Assembly (NCBI GenBank): GCA_050486405.1
Contig: JBJHDF010000028.1
Span: 1-49,230 of the forward strand
From: JBJHDF01 sp050486405
GTDB lineage: Bacteria; Pseudomonadota; Gammaproteobacteria; Pseudomonadales; Cellvibrionaceae
Reading direction: 5' to 3'
Length of the DNA stretch: 49,230 nucleotides
Shown: in pieces, positions 31,483-40,320 of the stretch
How positions within the stretch are numbered: position 1 is the first letter of the stretch
Layout of the letters: the number at the start of each line of letters is the position of its first letter
The notes under the pieces: model-generated
Database searches by the model: none
Seen by the model: the letters and a program-made list of their open reading frames with translations, nothing else
Told to the model about the DNA's origin: nothing
Position numbers and translations under genes: made by a program

Positions 31483-33231
31483 CTACCGCGTCAACACCTG
31501 CAACGCACCGGAGACATACACCAGCGGTGCGTTCCAGTTGATCGCGATTTCATTGGAGGCGTAGCTGCACCAGTGATCAAGATAGGACTTGGCGGGCAGG
31601 CTTGACTGATATTCAACCTCGTAGTCTTCCAGACAGGCCTGCCGATCCTGCTGAGCCGGCTGAGGACCGCCGGCGATAAAACCCGGCACCGGGTGTTCAA
31701 TACCGTCGGCTTCGGATACCCGGTGGTGAATGTGCATGGGGGGCTTGCTGCCGTAACCGGTGACAAACGAAAAGTCGGTGGCATTGCGACCCAGTACATA
31801 ATCCAGATTGGACTGGGCGGCATTGAGATACTCCCTGTTGCCGCTCACGCGGTACCCCTGAATCAGCATCATGGCGTTGTTCAGCGCCACACCGTTGCTG
31901 CCCCAAACAAAATTACCGCGCTGCATCACCACCCGATAGGCCGATTCCCGCCATACCTGCAGCAACTGGTCAGCCAGCTCCGTGACACGACTGGCAATCA
32001 AATCCCGATCCGCCAGTTCGGTGAGGCCGTCGCGGTGATGTGCCAGTGACATCCACGCCAACCCCCGGGATTGGCTCCAACTGGGCACCGCATTCGCCAC
32101 CTCGCTGGGATTCATGGCGACGTAGTATTCGTCCTGGCCGGTGGTGATGTACAGCTCGGCCGCCGCCCAGGCAAATTCGTCACTCAACGTCCGGTCGCCG
32201 TACTGACCGGTTACCACACCCTCGGGGTTGGTGAAGGTGATGTCCGGGTGTTCCTGAGCCCAGGCCCAGGCGTGTTCCGCCGCCCGCAGCGCCCGCGCGG
32301 ACAACCCGGGAAAGTGACTCTCGTAGCCCGCATAGACCCGTGAAGCCTGGGCCATGACGGCGGCAAAATTCAGCGCCGCCGCTGTACCCTTGGTTACCAC
32401 ATAGCGCTGGGCGTCCAGGGTGTGCGGCATCACCGCATCCTGGAAGCGCTCGGTGGTGAGTTTGTGGTAGACGCCGCCATCGTGTGGATCCTGCATGTCG
32501 AACATCCACTCGAGGTTCCACATGATCTCGTTGAGTAGATCGGGCACGCCGTCACCGCTTTCGGGGATATTCAGGTCCTGTTTCCGGTACAACTCCGGGA
32601 AATGCTCATAGGCCGCCAGCAGGGTGTACATGGTAATACCCGAGTTGACGATGTACTTGTTGTAGTCGCCGGCGTCATACCAGCCCTTGGGCGCGGAAAT
32701 GATGGTGCCCTCGGGTCGCTCGTCGGAGGCGGCGGACCAGTGTACCTTTACCCGGTCGTCCGGATGCCCGGCGGGCCGGGCATAGATGCCGGCGTGCTCC
32801 TCCAGCAACTCGGTGCTGGCGCGATTGAAATACAGCGCCTTGATGGCCGCCCGATTCAGATCGCGGTAGATGTCACTGGCAATGTGGAACACCGGTGAAT
32901 CCGGCAGCCCTTCCACCCGTAAACGGTAGACACCGGGTTGCGTGAAGCCGCTGAAGTCGGCGATGCGCACGGACTCTGCCGAATAGGGCCAGGTGGCCGC
33001 CGGGCCCAGTGTTCCCCGATAGACAGGCTCCTCGGTATCCAGACGCACCACGGCAAAGCGGTCCCCGCCCGAGGCGGGCACAACCGCCAGTTTCTGAGCG
33101 GAGGGGACAAAGCCCACTTGATTGATCTTGATCTGGTTGGTGGCGGCGCTGGCAGACGCCAAGGTCGGCAATGCCGCCGCCAGCAGCAGAACCCAAGCCA
33201 GCAGCAATGTACGAATAGTTTGCGACAACAT
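31483..33231 (-). CDS. Secreted glycoside hydrolase family 9 (endoglucanase-like)
   Basis: The 582-residue enzyme has a signal peptide (about 1-30, MLSQTIRTLLLAWVLLLAAA then ALPTLASASA). An N-terminal Ig-like CelD_N domain (about 33-120, INQVGFVPSAQK) and a GH9 (alpha/alpha)6 domain follow. The catalytic aspartates are in GWYDAGDYNKY (Asp186/Asp189). The conserved His motif is HIHHR and the proton donor is Glu561 in SNEIAINWNAPLVY. GH9 enzymes cut beta-1,4-glucans; some act on mixed-linkage glucan or xyloglucan. No carbohydrate-binding module is attached. The start at 33231 has GGGGAG upstream, while a frame to 33324 would bury the signal peptide. Confidence 0.95.
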   Translation of the reverse strand: MLSQTIRTLLLAWVLLLAAALPTLASASAATNQIKINQVGFVPSAQKLAVVPASGGDRFAVVRLDTEEPVYRGTLGPAATWPYSAESVRIADFSGFTQPGVYRLRVEGLPDSPVFHIASDIYRDLNRAAIKALYFNRASTELLEEHAGIYARPAGHPDDRVKVHWSAASDERPEGTIISAPKGWYDAGDYNKYIVNSGITMYTLLAAYEHFPELYRKQDLNIPESGDGVPDLLNEIMWNLEWMFDMQDPHDGGVYHKLTTERFQDAVMPHTLDAQRYVVTKGTAAALNFAAVMAQASRVYAGYESHFPGLSARALRAAEHAWAWAQEHPDITFTNPEGVVTGQYGDRTLSDEFAWAAAELYITTGQDEYYVAMNPSEVANAVPSWSQSRGLAWMSLAHHRDGLTELADRDLIASRVTELADQLLQVWRESAYRVVMQRGNFVWGSNGVALNNAMMLIQGYRVSGNREYLNAAQSNLDYVLGRNATDFSFVTGYGSKPPMHIHHRVSEADGIEHPVPGFIAGGPQPAQQDRQACLEDYEVEYQSSLPAKSYLDHWCSYASNEIAINWNAPLVYVSGALQVLTR

Positions 33232-33354
33232 GTCAGTAACTCCCCATTTACAGTTATTGTGTCGAGCGTCCAAGCATAGACGCGAAACCAAAAAAAGGAC
33301 TCGCCACTTTGCAGTTCTTTGCAAAACAAGAACACCAACTAATATAGAAAGCTG

Positions 33355-34068
33355 TTAAAGCCCCAGCACCTGCTTTACAAACGGAATGGTCAGCTTGCGC
33401 TGCTGGGCCAGCGAAGCGTGATCCAGCCGGTGCAGGCAGCAAAACAAATCGTTCATGTCCCGCGGCGCCCGCTGCACGATGAATTGGGCCACATCATCGG
33501 CCAGGGTAAGGCCCCGGGCCTGGGCGCGCAATTGCAGCGCCCGCTGCTTGTCCTCGTCGCTCAGCGGGCGCAGCTGACAGACCAGGCCCCACTGCAGGCG
33601 CGAGCGCAGATCCGGCAACTCCAGTGGCAACCCCCGGGGGCTCTGGTGGGCGGCCACCAGCAGGCAACCGCCACTGTCCCGCAGCCGGTTATACAGATGA
33701 AACAGGGAACGCTCCCAGTCGGGACGTCCGGCCACTGCGTCCAGTGCATCCACACACACCAGATCCACCGTCTCAAGGCCGTCAAACAAGGCTTCGGGCG
33801 CAAAGCCCGCCAGATCCTTGAGTGGCAGATACTGCACCGAGCGACCGGCCGCCTGAGCGGTGTGACAGCTTGCCTGCAACAGATGAGTCAACCCCACACC
33901 TGCGGCGCCCCAGATAAATACAAAGGCTTCGCCCACACCCACCGCCTGCTGTTGCAGCAGAGCCAGGGTGGCTGCATTGGGGCTGTTCTCCGGGGCGTAA
34001 AAGTTGGCGAAGGTGGCGTCGTCGTTGAGACGCACTCCCAGGGCCAGTTGTTCCGGCGCAAGATCCAC
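33355..34068 (-). CDS. hda: DnaA regulatory inactivator Hda
   Basis: Hda with the DNA-loaded sliding clamp stimulates ATP hydrolysis by DnaA. The 237-residue AAA+ protein has a clamp-binding-like motif at the N-terminus (QLALGV, 7-12) and the segment FYAPENSPNAATL. Its nucleotide loop is degenerate (WGAAGVGLTHLL, no Lys in the usual place), and a conserved RSRLQWGLVCQLRPLSDEDK follows. The start is GTG 34068, 4 nt after the DUF2066 stop, which suggests one operon. Confidence 0.93.
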   Translation of the reverse strand: MDLAPEQLALGVRLNDDATFANFYAPENSPNAATLALLQQQAVGVGEAFVFIWGAAGVGLTHLLQASCHTAQAAGRSVQYLPLKDLAGFAPEALFDGLETVDLVCVDALDAVAGRPDWERSLFHLYNRLRDSGGCLLVAAHQSPRGLPLELPDLRSRLQWGLVCQLRPLSDEDKQRALQLRAQARGLTLADDVAQFIVQRAPRDMNDLFCCLHRLDHASLAQQRKLTIPFVKQVLGL

Positions 34069-34072
34069 AGTA

Positions 34073-35170
34073 TTAACGGCTCCGCCAGTTGTAGACCAGC
34101 GGGTTCACCAGGGTTCCCCTGGGCTGAAAGCGATCCCCGGGCAGGCTGATCTGACCGGCCTCCTCCCAGGGCAGCAAACGCCGATCCAGAGCCAGAGCGC
34201 TGATCAGGCGCCCCATGTCCCCCTCTATATAGAGGCGCAGCAGCAGGGCATCATGGCGAGCGGCTACCAGTTCCACCCGGCGTACCAGCGCCAGATCCTG
34301 CAGATAGCGCTGCACCTCCTTGTAGGCACCGAAATTCCGAACATCGGCCACATGCAGAATCACCGCGTCAGGGTCTTCGTCCTGGGGCAGAATGGCGTAA
34401 AGACTGGCCATATAGTCCGCCACCGCGTCGATGGCGCTGGCCAACAGCGCGCTGTCGGACTCCCCGTCGCCCTCGAACATGGGATTGCCCAGGGCGTGGT
34501 ACAGCTGCCAGTTGGAGCGCCAGTCTCCGGAGGACGCCTGGCTGTAGCGACCCACCAGAACAGCGTCGGGCTGGTAGCGCTCGGAGGCGGCCAGGATGGC
34601 GCTCTGATCCATGAACCAGAGGTCGTCCTCATTCAGCGACAGGCGGTCCTCCAGGTCCATCAGCGGCAATATCAGCGGCAGCCCCCGGCGACTGGCCTGC
34701 TGGCGCAGCACTTCACGCCCCTCGGGCTCGGCCATCACACTGCGCCGACCGTCATCATCCTTCACCAGCCACACCAGCAGCGCCGGCCGGTTGGCGGGCC
34801 AGATGGACAGCCCCGACGCGCGCAGCAACTGCTCCACCGCCTGGGGAGAAAAACGCAGTACCAGACGGGTGGCGGGCACCTGGGCACCGTTCACCTCTAG
34901 GGTATCCTGGGTAGAGGCGTAGCTGAATTCCTGCAGATAGTCCTGGGCGCGGCTCAGGGACTGACGTATCCCCGGATACTCGGCAGCGCCGGGATTGCCC
35001 GACACCCGCACCACCACCTCGGTCAGTAGATCCCGGGCGGCGCGCGCCCGCTCGCCCTCGCTGCGCGACGCCACCAGGGTCTCGGCCCGATAGAGGTCCA
35101 CACCGCGATCCGCCGCCGCATCGACGCTCAGCAGAGCGCAAAAAAGTACCATCAGTATTCGACGCAACAC
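34073..35170 (-). CDS. DUF2066 family exported protein
   Basis: The 365-residue protein has a signal peptide (about 1-20) and the DUF2066 pattern: LYRAETLVASRSEGERARAARDLL near the N-terminus, TRLVLRFSPQAVEQLLRASGLSIWPANRPALLVWL, and a C-terminal half with GNPMFEGDGES-like and LRLYIEGDMGRL segments. The function is unknown. The start is GTG 35170 with AGGAG very close; the next codon, TTG, is an alternative. It lies directly upstream of hda and divergent from purM, as in Pseudomonas. Confidence 0.9.
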   Translation of the reverse strand: MLRRILMVLFCALLSVDAAADRGVDLYRAETLVASRSEGERARAARDLLTEVVVRVSGNPGAAEYPGIRQSLSRAQDYLQEFSYASTQDTLEVNGAQVPATRLVLRFSPQAVEQLLRASGLSIWPANRPALLVWLVKDDDGRRSVMAEPEGREVLRQQASRRGLPLILPLMDLEDRLSLNEDDLWFMDQSAILAASERYQPDAVLVGRYSQASSGDWRSNWQLYHALGNPMFEGDGESDSALLASAIDAVADYMASLYAILPQDEDPDAVILHVADVRNFGAYKEVQRYLQDLALVRRVELVAARHDALLLRLYIEGDMGRLISALALDRRLLPWEEAGQISLPGDRFQPRGTLVNPLVYNWRSR

Positions 35171-35261
35171 CTGCTCCTGGTTGCCAAAGTCATGTGGCCG
35201 CTATTGTAACAGTAGTGATTCAAGGGCGTACCACGATCCTGCACGCGGATTCACAAACTGC

Positions 35262-35267
35262 TAGAAT
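35262..35267 (+). promoter_or_regulatory. -10 element before purM
   Basis: TAGAAT followed by the GC-rich discriminator AGCGCCC, 38 nt before the purM ATG. No clear -35 box and no PurR-like operator were found. Confidence 0.4.
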
Positions 35268-35305
35268 AGCGCCCTTTCTCACCACCCTCGCCGGACCCGA
35301 GATTC

Positions 35306-36355
35306 ATGACCGACCAATCCCCGAAAAGTTTAAGCTACAAAGATGCCGGCGTGGATATAGACGCCGGCAACGCCCTGGTGGAACGCATCAAATCGGTGGC
35401 CAAGCGCACCCGCCGCCCGGAAGTACTAGCCGGGCTCGGTGGCTTTGGCGCCCTGTGCGAGCTGCCCAAGGGCTACCGGGAACCGGTACTGGTATCCGGC
35501 ACCGACGGCGTGGGCACCAAGCTGCGCCTGGCCATGAACCTCAACCGCCACGACACCATCGGCGTCGATCTGGTGGCCATGTGCGTCAATGATCTGGTGG
35601 TGGCCGGGGCCGAACCCCTGTTTTTTCTCGACTACTACGCCACCGGCAAGCTGGATGTGGACGTGGCCGCTGCGGTGGTGGCGGGTATCGGCGCCGGCTG
35701 TGAACTGGCGGGCTGCGCCCTGGTGGGCGGCGAAACCGCCGAAATGCCCGGCATGTACGAGGGCGGCGACTACGACCTGGCCGGCTTCTGCGTCGGCGTG
35801 GTGGAAAAATCCGAGATTCTCGACGGCAGCCGGGTGCAGGCCGGCGACGCCCTGATCGCTCTGACCTCCAGCGGCCCCCACTCCAACGGCTACTCCCTGA
35901 TTCGCAAGATCCTGGAGGTCAGCAACGCCGATCTGACCAGCGACTGCGGCGGCGTACCCCTGGCCGATGCCCTGATGGCACCCACCCGCATCTACGTCAA
36001 AGCCCTGCTGCACCTGATCCGCAACAGCCGCGTCAACGCCCTGTCGCATATCACCGGCGGCGGCCTGCTGGAAAACATTCCCCGGGTGCTGCCCGATCAC
36101 TGCAAGGCGGTACTCGACACCGGCAGTTGGACCCAGCCCCCGGTCTTCCAGTGGCTGCAGCGGGCCGGCAACATTGAGTCCCGGGAGATGGCTCGCACCT
36201 TCAATTGCGGTGTCGGCATGGTGATCTGCGTTCCCGCCGACACCGTGGATCAGGCTCTGGCCCTGCTGCGCGACGCCGGCGAGTCGCCCTTTGTCATCGG
36301 TCATATCGCCGAGGCAAAACCGGGCGAAGAACGGGTGGAACTGGGCGCGGGCTGA
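35306..36355 (+). CDS. purM: Phosphoribosylformylglycinamidine cyclo-ligase (AIR synthetase)
   Basis: PurM is the fifth step of purine biosynthesis: ATP-dependent ring closure of FGAM to AIR. The 349-residue sequence has the N-terminal SYKDAGVDIDAGNALVERIK, VSGTDGVGTKLRLA, DLVAMCVNDLVVAGAEPLFFLDYYA, GGETAEMPGMY and HITGGGLLENIPRVLP. All are typical. purN follows 3 nt downstream on the same transcript. Confidence 0.99.
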   Translation: MTDQSPKSLSYKDAGVDIDAGNALVERIKSVAKRTRRPEVLAGLGGFGALCELPKGYREPVLVSGTDGVGTKLRLAMNLNRHDTIGVDLVAMCVNDLVVAGAEPLFFLDYYATGKLDVDVAAAVVAGIGAGCELAGCALVGGETAEMPGMYEGGDYDLAGFCVGVVEKSEILDGSRVQAGDALIALTSSGPHSNGYSLIRKILEVSNADLTSDCGGVPLADALMAPTRIYVKALLHLIRNSRVNALSHITGGGLLENIPRVLPDHCKAVLDTGSWTQPPVFQWLQRAGNIESREMARTFNCGVGMVICVPADTVDQALALLRDAGESPFVIGHIAEAKPGEERVELGAG

Positions 36356-36358
36356 GCC

Positions 36359-37021
36359 ATGACCAATTCCTCTCCCTGCCGCGTGGTGGTTCTGATCTCC
36401 GGCGGCGGCACCAACCTGCAGGCATTGATCGATGCCCGGGACGCCGGTGAACTGCCGGTGGAGCTGGCGGCGGTGATCAGCAACCGGCCGGATGTGGGCG
36501 GCCTGGAGCGGGCGCGCAAGGCCGGTATCGCCACCCGGGTGCTGGACCACACCCGCTACGATGATCGCGCCGCTTTCGACCACGATCTGCGACAACTGAT
36601 CGACGAATACCGGCCGGATCTGGTGGTGCTGGCGGGCTTTATGCGCATTCTCACCCCGGGTTTTGTCCGCCACTACCAGGGGCGCATGCTGAACATTCAC
36701 CCCTCCCTGCTGCCCAAGTACCAGGGTTTGCACACCCACCAGCGGGCGCTGGACGCCGGCGATGGCGAACACGGCGTCACCGTGCATTTTGTCACCGCTG
36801 AACTGGACGGCGGCCCGTCGGTCATACGGGCCAGAGTACCGATTCTGCCCGGCGACGACGCCCGGCAACTGGCCGCCCGGGTGCTGGAGCAGGAACATCG
36901 GGTCTACCCCCTGGCGGTGCGCTGGTTTGCCGAAAAGCGTCTGCGCATGCACAATGGACGGGCTCTGCTGGACAACCAACCGCTGCCCGCCAGCGGCCAC
37001 CTGCTGACGAGCAGCCGATAA
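36359..37021 (+). CDS. purN: Phosphoribosylglycinamide formyltransferase
   Basis: PurN transfers a formyl group from 10-formyl-tetrahydrofolate to GAR, the third step of purine biosynthesis. The 220-residue protein has the phosphate loop ISGGGTNLQALID. Catalytic residues Asn112 and His114 lie in NIHPSLLPKYQGLHTH, and Asp150 in AELDGGPSV. Its start lies 3 nt after the purM stop, and DUF3108 follows 17 nt downstream. Confidence 0.98.
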   Translation: MTNSSPCRVVVLISGGGTNLQALIDARDAGELPVELAAVISNRPDVGGLERARKAGIATRVLDHTRYDDRAAFDHDLRQLIDEYRPDLVVLAGFMRILTPGFVRHYQGRMLNIHPSLLPKYQGLHTHQRALDAGDGEHGVTVHFVTAELDGGPSVIRARVPILPGDDARQLAARVLEQEHRVYPLAVRWFAEKRLRMHNGRALLDNQPLPASGHLLTSSR

Positions 37022-37038
37022 TCACTGGTAATCGATGC

Positions 37039-37782
37039 ATGCACGGCACCGACTCACACGCTGACACAAGCCCCAGACCCGCCCTGCGCTGTGTCGCGTT
37101 ATTGGTGTGGCTACTGGCCGGCGCCAGCCTGGCGGCGGAGCCCCTGGTGCCCTTCAGCAACGAGTACCGGGCCAGGGCGCGGGGTATCCCCATCGCCGTG
37201 ACCCATGAACTCAAACCGCTCGACGACGGCATCTGGGAAATGCGCTTTCACGCCCGCGCCTGGGTGGGCAACGTGGAGGAAGTCAGTCATCTGCGCCTGG
37301 ATGAAGAGGGCCGGGTGGTGCCGTTGCATTACACCTACCGGCGCCGGGGCATGGGCCGCAACCGCACCGGTGAAATCGCCTTCGACTGGAAAGAAAACTC
37401 CGTCCACAATGTGGAGGATGACGAAGACTGGGAACTGGAAATCACGGAAAACGTCCAGGACCGGTTGAGCTTCCAGTTGCAGATGCAGCGCGACATCATT
37501 GCCGGCAGGGACAAGCTGGTGTACCACATCGCCGACGGCAGTCGCATGCGCGAATACGGCTTTGAAGTGGTCGGCGAAGAAACCATCGACACCCCCCTGG
37601 GCAAAGTCAAGACCGTCAAGGTCAAGCGCAGCCGCGAAGGCAGCAGCCGCGTCACCTACGCCTGGCTGGCGCCCGAGTTCGACCACCTGCTGGTGCGTCT
37701 GCAACAGGATGAAGGCAGCAGTACCTATACCCTGAACATTGACAAGGCCCAGGTCGATGGCAAGGCCATCGACCGCTTTTGA
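37039..37782 (+). CDS. DUF3108 exported protein
   Basis: The 247-residue protein has a signal peptide (about 1-33, ending GASLAA) and a beta-rich DUF3108 domain. Typical segments are PFSNEYRARARGIPIAVTHEL, LHYTYRRRGMGRNRTGEIAFDW and VVGEETIDTPLGKVKTVKVKR, with a YAWLAPEFDHLLVRLQQDE end. The function is unknown, and a lipid or polysaccharide carrier role is sometimes suggested for the fold. It is co-directional with purM-purN, as in Pseudomonas. Confidence 0.9.
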   Translation: MHGTDSHADTSPRPALRCVALLVWLLAGASLAAEPLVPFSNEYRARARGIPIAVTHELKPLDDGIWEMRFHARAWVGNVEEVSHLRLDEEGRVVPLHYTYRRRGMGRNRTGEIAFDWKENSVHNVEDDEDWELEITENVQDRLSFQLQMQRDIIAGRDKLVYHIADGSRMREYGFEVVGEETIDTPLGKVKTVKVKRSREGSSRVTYAWLAPEFDHLLVRLQQDEGSSTYTLNIDKAQVDGKAIDRF

Positions 37783-37831
37783 CTGCAATCAAACTTTTTC
37801 ACTCACCATCAAGTAAACAAGGCTCTACATC

Positions 37832-38314
37832 ATGAATATTTCCGACAACTGCGTCGCCAGCTTTCACTACACCCTGACCGACAGCGATGGCAAGGTACTC
37901 GACTCATCCGAGGGTCGCGAGCCGCTGGCCTATCTGCACGGTGCCGGCAACATTATCCCCGGCCTGGAAAGGCAGTTGCTGGGCAAAACCGTGGGCGACA
38001 AACTGAATGTATCGGTACCTGCCGCCGAAGCCTACGGCGAGCGCGACGAGCGCATGATTCAGGAACTGCCCGCCAGCATGTTCAGCGGCGTGGATAAAAT
38101 CGAAGTGGGCATGGAGTTTCACGCCCAGACCGAGCAGGGTCTGCAAGTGGTATCCGTGGCGGCGGTCGACGGCGATACCGTTACCGTGGACGGCAACCAC
38201 CCGCTGGCCGGTGTCGATCTGACCTTTGACGTGGAAATCACCGAAGTGCGCGAAGCCACCGCCGAGGAAAGCAGCCACGGCCACGCCCACGGTGCCGGCG
38301 GAGTTCACCACTGA
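37832..38314 (+). CDS. slyD: SlyD-like FKBP-type peptidyl-prolyl isomerase
   Basis: The 160-residue prolyl isomerase and chaperone has an FKBP core split by an IF (insert-in-flap) domain: LAYLHGAGNIIPGLERQLLG then PAAEAYGERDERMIQELP, ending VDLTFDVEITEVREAT. The last 14 residues (HGHAHGAGGVHH) are His-rich and could bind Ni or other metals, as in E. coli SlyD, though without the cysteines of that longer tail. AAGG precedes the ATG. Confidence 0.93.
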   Translation: MNISDNCVASFHYTLTDSDGKVLDSSEGREPLAYLHGAGNIIPGLERQLLGKTVGDKLNVSVPAAEAYGERDERMIQELPASMFSGVDKIEVGMEFHAQTEQGLQVVSVAAVDGDTVTVDGNHPLAGVDLTFDVEITEVREATAEESSHGHAHGAGGVHH

Positions 38315-38330
38315 ACCAAACCTTCCGCGC

Positions 38331-39263
38331 ATGACGAGAACTGTCGGTCTCTTGTGGTTTTTGCTGGGCATTGCGCTCCTGTGGGCCAGCCCGGCAACTG
38401 CCCACACCTATCTATTGGACTCACCCGAACAGGCCCTGGTGGGCGCGGTGCTTTACACCCGCTCCCGCCATGAAGACACCCTGATGGACATTGGCCGGAC
38501 CCACGGCATGGGTTTTCGGGAACTGCGCCTGGCCAACCCGGACGTGGATGTCTGGATCCCCGGTGAGGGCACACAGATCGTTCTGCCGGCCCAGTTCATA
38601 CTGCCGGATGCTCCCCGGGAAGGCATTGTCATCAACCGCGCGGAAAAACGCCTCTACCACTACCACACCAACCGCGGCGGCGAGAGGCAGGTGACCACCT
38701 ACCCGGTGGGTATCGGCCGCATCGACCGGGAGACCCCCGTGGGCCAGGGCCGGGTAACCGACAAGCTGCGCGATCCCGCCTGGTACCCCACCGAACAGGC
38801 CATCATCGACCACGCCGTGCAGGGGCGACATCTGCCCGCAGTGGTGCCTCCGGGGCCGGACAACCCACTGGGGCGCTACGCACTGGTATTGGATATTCCC
38901 GGCTATCTGATCCACGGCACCAACCGGCCGGACGGCATCGGCATGCGGGTCAGTCAGGGGTGCATTCGGCTCTATCCGGAGAATATCGAGACGCTGGTGG
39001 CCCGGGTGTCCATCGGCACCCTGGTGACACTGGTGGACCAGCCTCACAAGCTGGGGCTGCAGGACGGGCGGCTCTGGGTGGAAGTGCATCCGACATTTGA
39101 TGCTCTGGGGCACAGAACGGATACGGAGCAGGAGTTGGTGCAGGCAATCGCGACCTGGCAGCAGACTCGGGGAGCGGATCTGGTGGATACCATTGATTGG
39201 CTACTGGTCAGCGACGTCTATCGTCGGGCCAGCGGCATACCCACTGCGGTCAGCGGGCGCTGA
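38331..39263 (+). CDS. L,D-transpeptidase of the ErfK/YbiS/YcfS type
   Basis: The 310-residue exported enzyme has a signal peptide (about 1-24, ending SPATA), a LysM-like segment (HEDTLMDIGRTHGMGFRELRLANPDVD) and a YkuD catalytic domain. The catalytic His lies in LIHGTNRPDGIG and Cys in RVSQGCIRLYPENIE. Enzymes of this class link the C-terminal Lys of Braun lipoprotein to diaminopimelate of peptidoglycan, or make 3-3 crosslinks. The start at 38331 follows from the signal peptide. The facing gene encodes a lysine-ended alanine-zipper lipoprotein, a likely substrate. Confidence 0.95.
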   Translation: MTRTVGLLWFLLGIALLWASPATAHTYLLDSPEQALVGAVLYTRSRHEDTLMDIGRTHGMGFRELRLANPDVDVWIPGEGTQIVLPAQFILPDAPREGIVINRAEKRLYHYHTNRGGERQVTTYPVGIGRIDRETPVGQGRVTDKLRDPAWYPTEQAIIDHAVQGRHLPAVVPPGPDNPLGRYALVLDIPGYLIHGTNRPDGIGMRVSQGCIRLYPENIETLVARVSIGTLVTLVDQPHKLGLQDGRLWVEVHPTFDALGHRTDTEQELVQAIATWQQTRGADLVDTIDWLLVSDVYRRASGIPTAVSGR

Positions 39264-39270
39264 CCGCAGT
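39243..39270. terminator. Perfect hairpin at the transpeptidase/lipoprotein junction
   Basis: ACTGCGGTCAGCG (39243-39255) and CGCTGACCGCAGT (39258-39270) are perfect inverted copies with a 2 nt gap. The stop codon of the transpeptidase gene lies inside the right arm. Neither strand has a U-tract after the stem, so it may act as a bidirectional or factor-assisted terminator or an RNA 3' stabiliser for both convergent genes. Confidence 0.5.
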
Positions 39271-39287
39271 AGACGGAAAGGTACAGC

Positions 39288-39536
39288 TTACTTGCGCTGT
39301 TGGCCTTCCAGACGAGCACAGCAGCGCTCGGCGCGCTCGGCTGCGGCTTTGGCTTCGTTGGCGGCTGCGGCTGCGGCGTTGGCAGCACTCAGCGCCTGCT
39401 CAGCTTTTGCCATGGCGGCATCGGCGTCAGCCTGGGCCTGGTTGACAGCACCAGTGGACGCACAGCCAACCATCAAACTCATGGCCAGGGCGGGCAGGAG
39501 AACTTTCAGGTAGGACAGCGGGTTTTTCTTGCTCAT
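39288..39536 (-). CDS. Lpp/OprI-like alanine-zipper lipoprotein
   Basis: The 82-residue protein has a lipoprotein signal peptide with lipobox LMVGC (Cys25). A continuous alanine-rich heptad helix follows (ADADAAMAKAEQALSAANAA onward). It ends in Arg-Lys. The small size, alanine zipper and C-terminal lysine match Braun's lipoprotein and OprI, which are bound to peptidoglycan through that lysine. AAGGAG precedes the ATG by about 7 nt, as expected for a highly expressed protein. Two adjacent cysteines (RCC, about residues 72-73) near the end are unusual and could crosslink helices. Confidence 0.92.
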   Translation of the reverse strand: MSKKNPLSYLKVLLPALAMSLMVGCASTGAVNQAQADADAAMAKAEQALSAANAAAAAANEAKAAAERAERCCARLEGQQRK

Positions 39537-39670
39537 AGCTAGGCTCCTTATTTGCGACCTATCTCTAATCTCGCATTGTTTTGGGGGATTGCCCGTGGGA
39601 AGACCCCCCGGGAACCACCGATTCTACGAAACTTCCGGCGCCGCTTCCAGCACCTGGGACACTGAATTTA

Positions 39671-40240
39671 TCAGGTTCTGGGCAGCGTCACACCCCTTTG
39701 GCCCTGATATTTGCCGCCGCGATCCCTGTAGGAGGTCTCACAGACCTCGTCGGACTCGAAAAACAGCATCTGGGCCACACCCTCATTGGCGTAGATTTTG
39801 GCCGGCAGCGGGGTGGTGTTGGAGAATTCCAGAGTCACATGCCCCTCCCACTCCGGCTCCAGCGGGGTGACATTGACGATGATGCCGCAGCGGGCATAGG
39901 TGGACTTGCCCAGGCAGATGGTCAGCACCGAGCGGGGAATACGGAAATACTCCACGGTGCGGGCCAGGGCGAAGGAATTGGGGGGAATGATGCAGACGTC
40001 GCCCTTGATATCGACAAAGCTGTTCTCGTCGAAGTTCTTGGGGTCCACCATGGCCGAGTGCACATTGGTGAAGATCTTGAACTCATCGGCACAGCGCACA
40101 TCATAGCCGTAGCTTGAGGTGCCATAAGAAACGATGCGTTGCTGTTGCGCGTCAAAACGCACCTGGCCCGGCTCGAAGGGCTCAATCATGTCGTGCTGCT
40201 CCGCCATGCGACGCAGCCACTTATCAGACTTGATACTCAT
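39671..40240 (-). CDS. dcd: dCTP deaminase
   Basis: Dcd converts dCTP to dUTP, the main route to dTMP in gammaproteobacteria. The start MSIKSDKWLRRMAEQHDMI at 40240 gives 189 residues, close to Pseudomonas Dcd; the frame is open further upstream but GGGGGAG supports this ATG. Conserved motifs are SYGTSSYGYDVR, the nucleotide loop GKSTYARCGI, and LEPEWEGHVTLEFSN with the catalytic Glu. It is downstream of apbC but seems to have its own promoter. Confidence 0.97.
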   Translation of the reverse strand: MSIKSDKWLRRMAEQHDMIEPFEPGQVRFDAQQQRIVSYGTSSYGYDVRCADEFKIFTNVHSAMVDPKNFDENSFVDIKGDVCIIPPNSFALARTVEYFRIPRSVLTICLGKSTYARCGIIVNVTPLEPEWEGHVTLEFSNTTPLPAKIYANEGVAQMLFFESDEVCETSYRDRGGKYQGQRGVTLPRT

Positions 40241-40282
40241 CAACTCCCCCAACCTGAGAACGACTGGCAACAATGGGGCGGC

Positions 40283-40311
40283 ATAATAGCGGTTTTTCCA
40301 CCGTCTGCCCA
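40283..40311 (-). promoter_or_regulatory. Sigma70-like promoter for dcd
   Basis: On the minus strand, TGGGCA (40311-40306, 4 of 6 matches) is followed 17 nt later by TATTAT (40288-40283). A GC-rich discriminator GCCGCCCC comes next. The predicted leader is about 35 nt. Confidence 0.45.
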
Positions 40312-40320
40312 CCGCAGGGC

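Noticed and set aside
35426..37000. 524-residue minus-strand frame across purM and purN
   Set aside because: It is a shadow of two certain purine genes.
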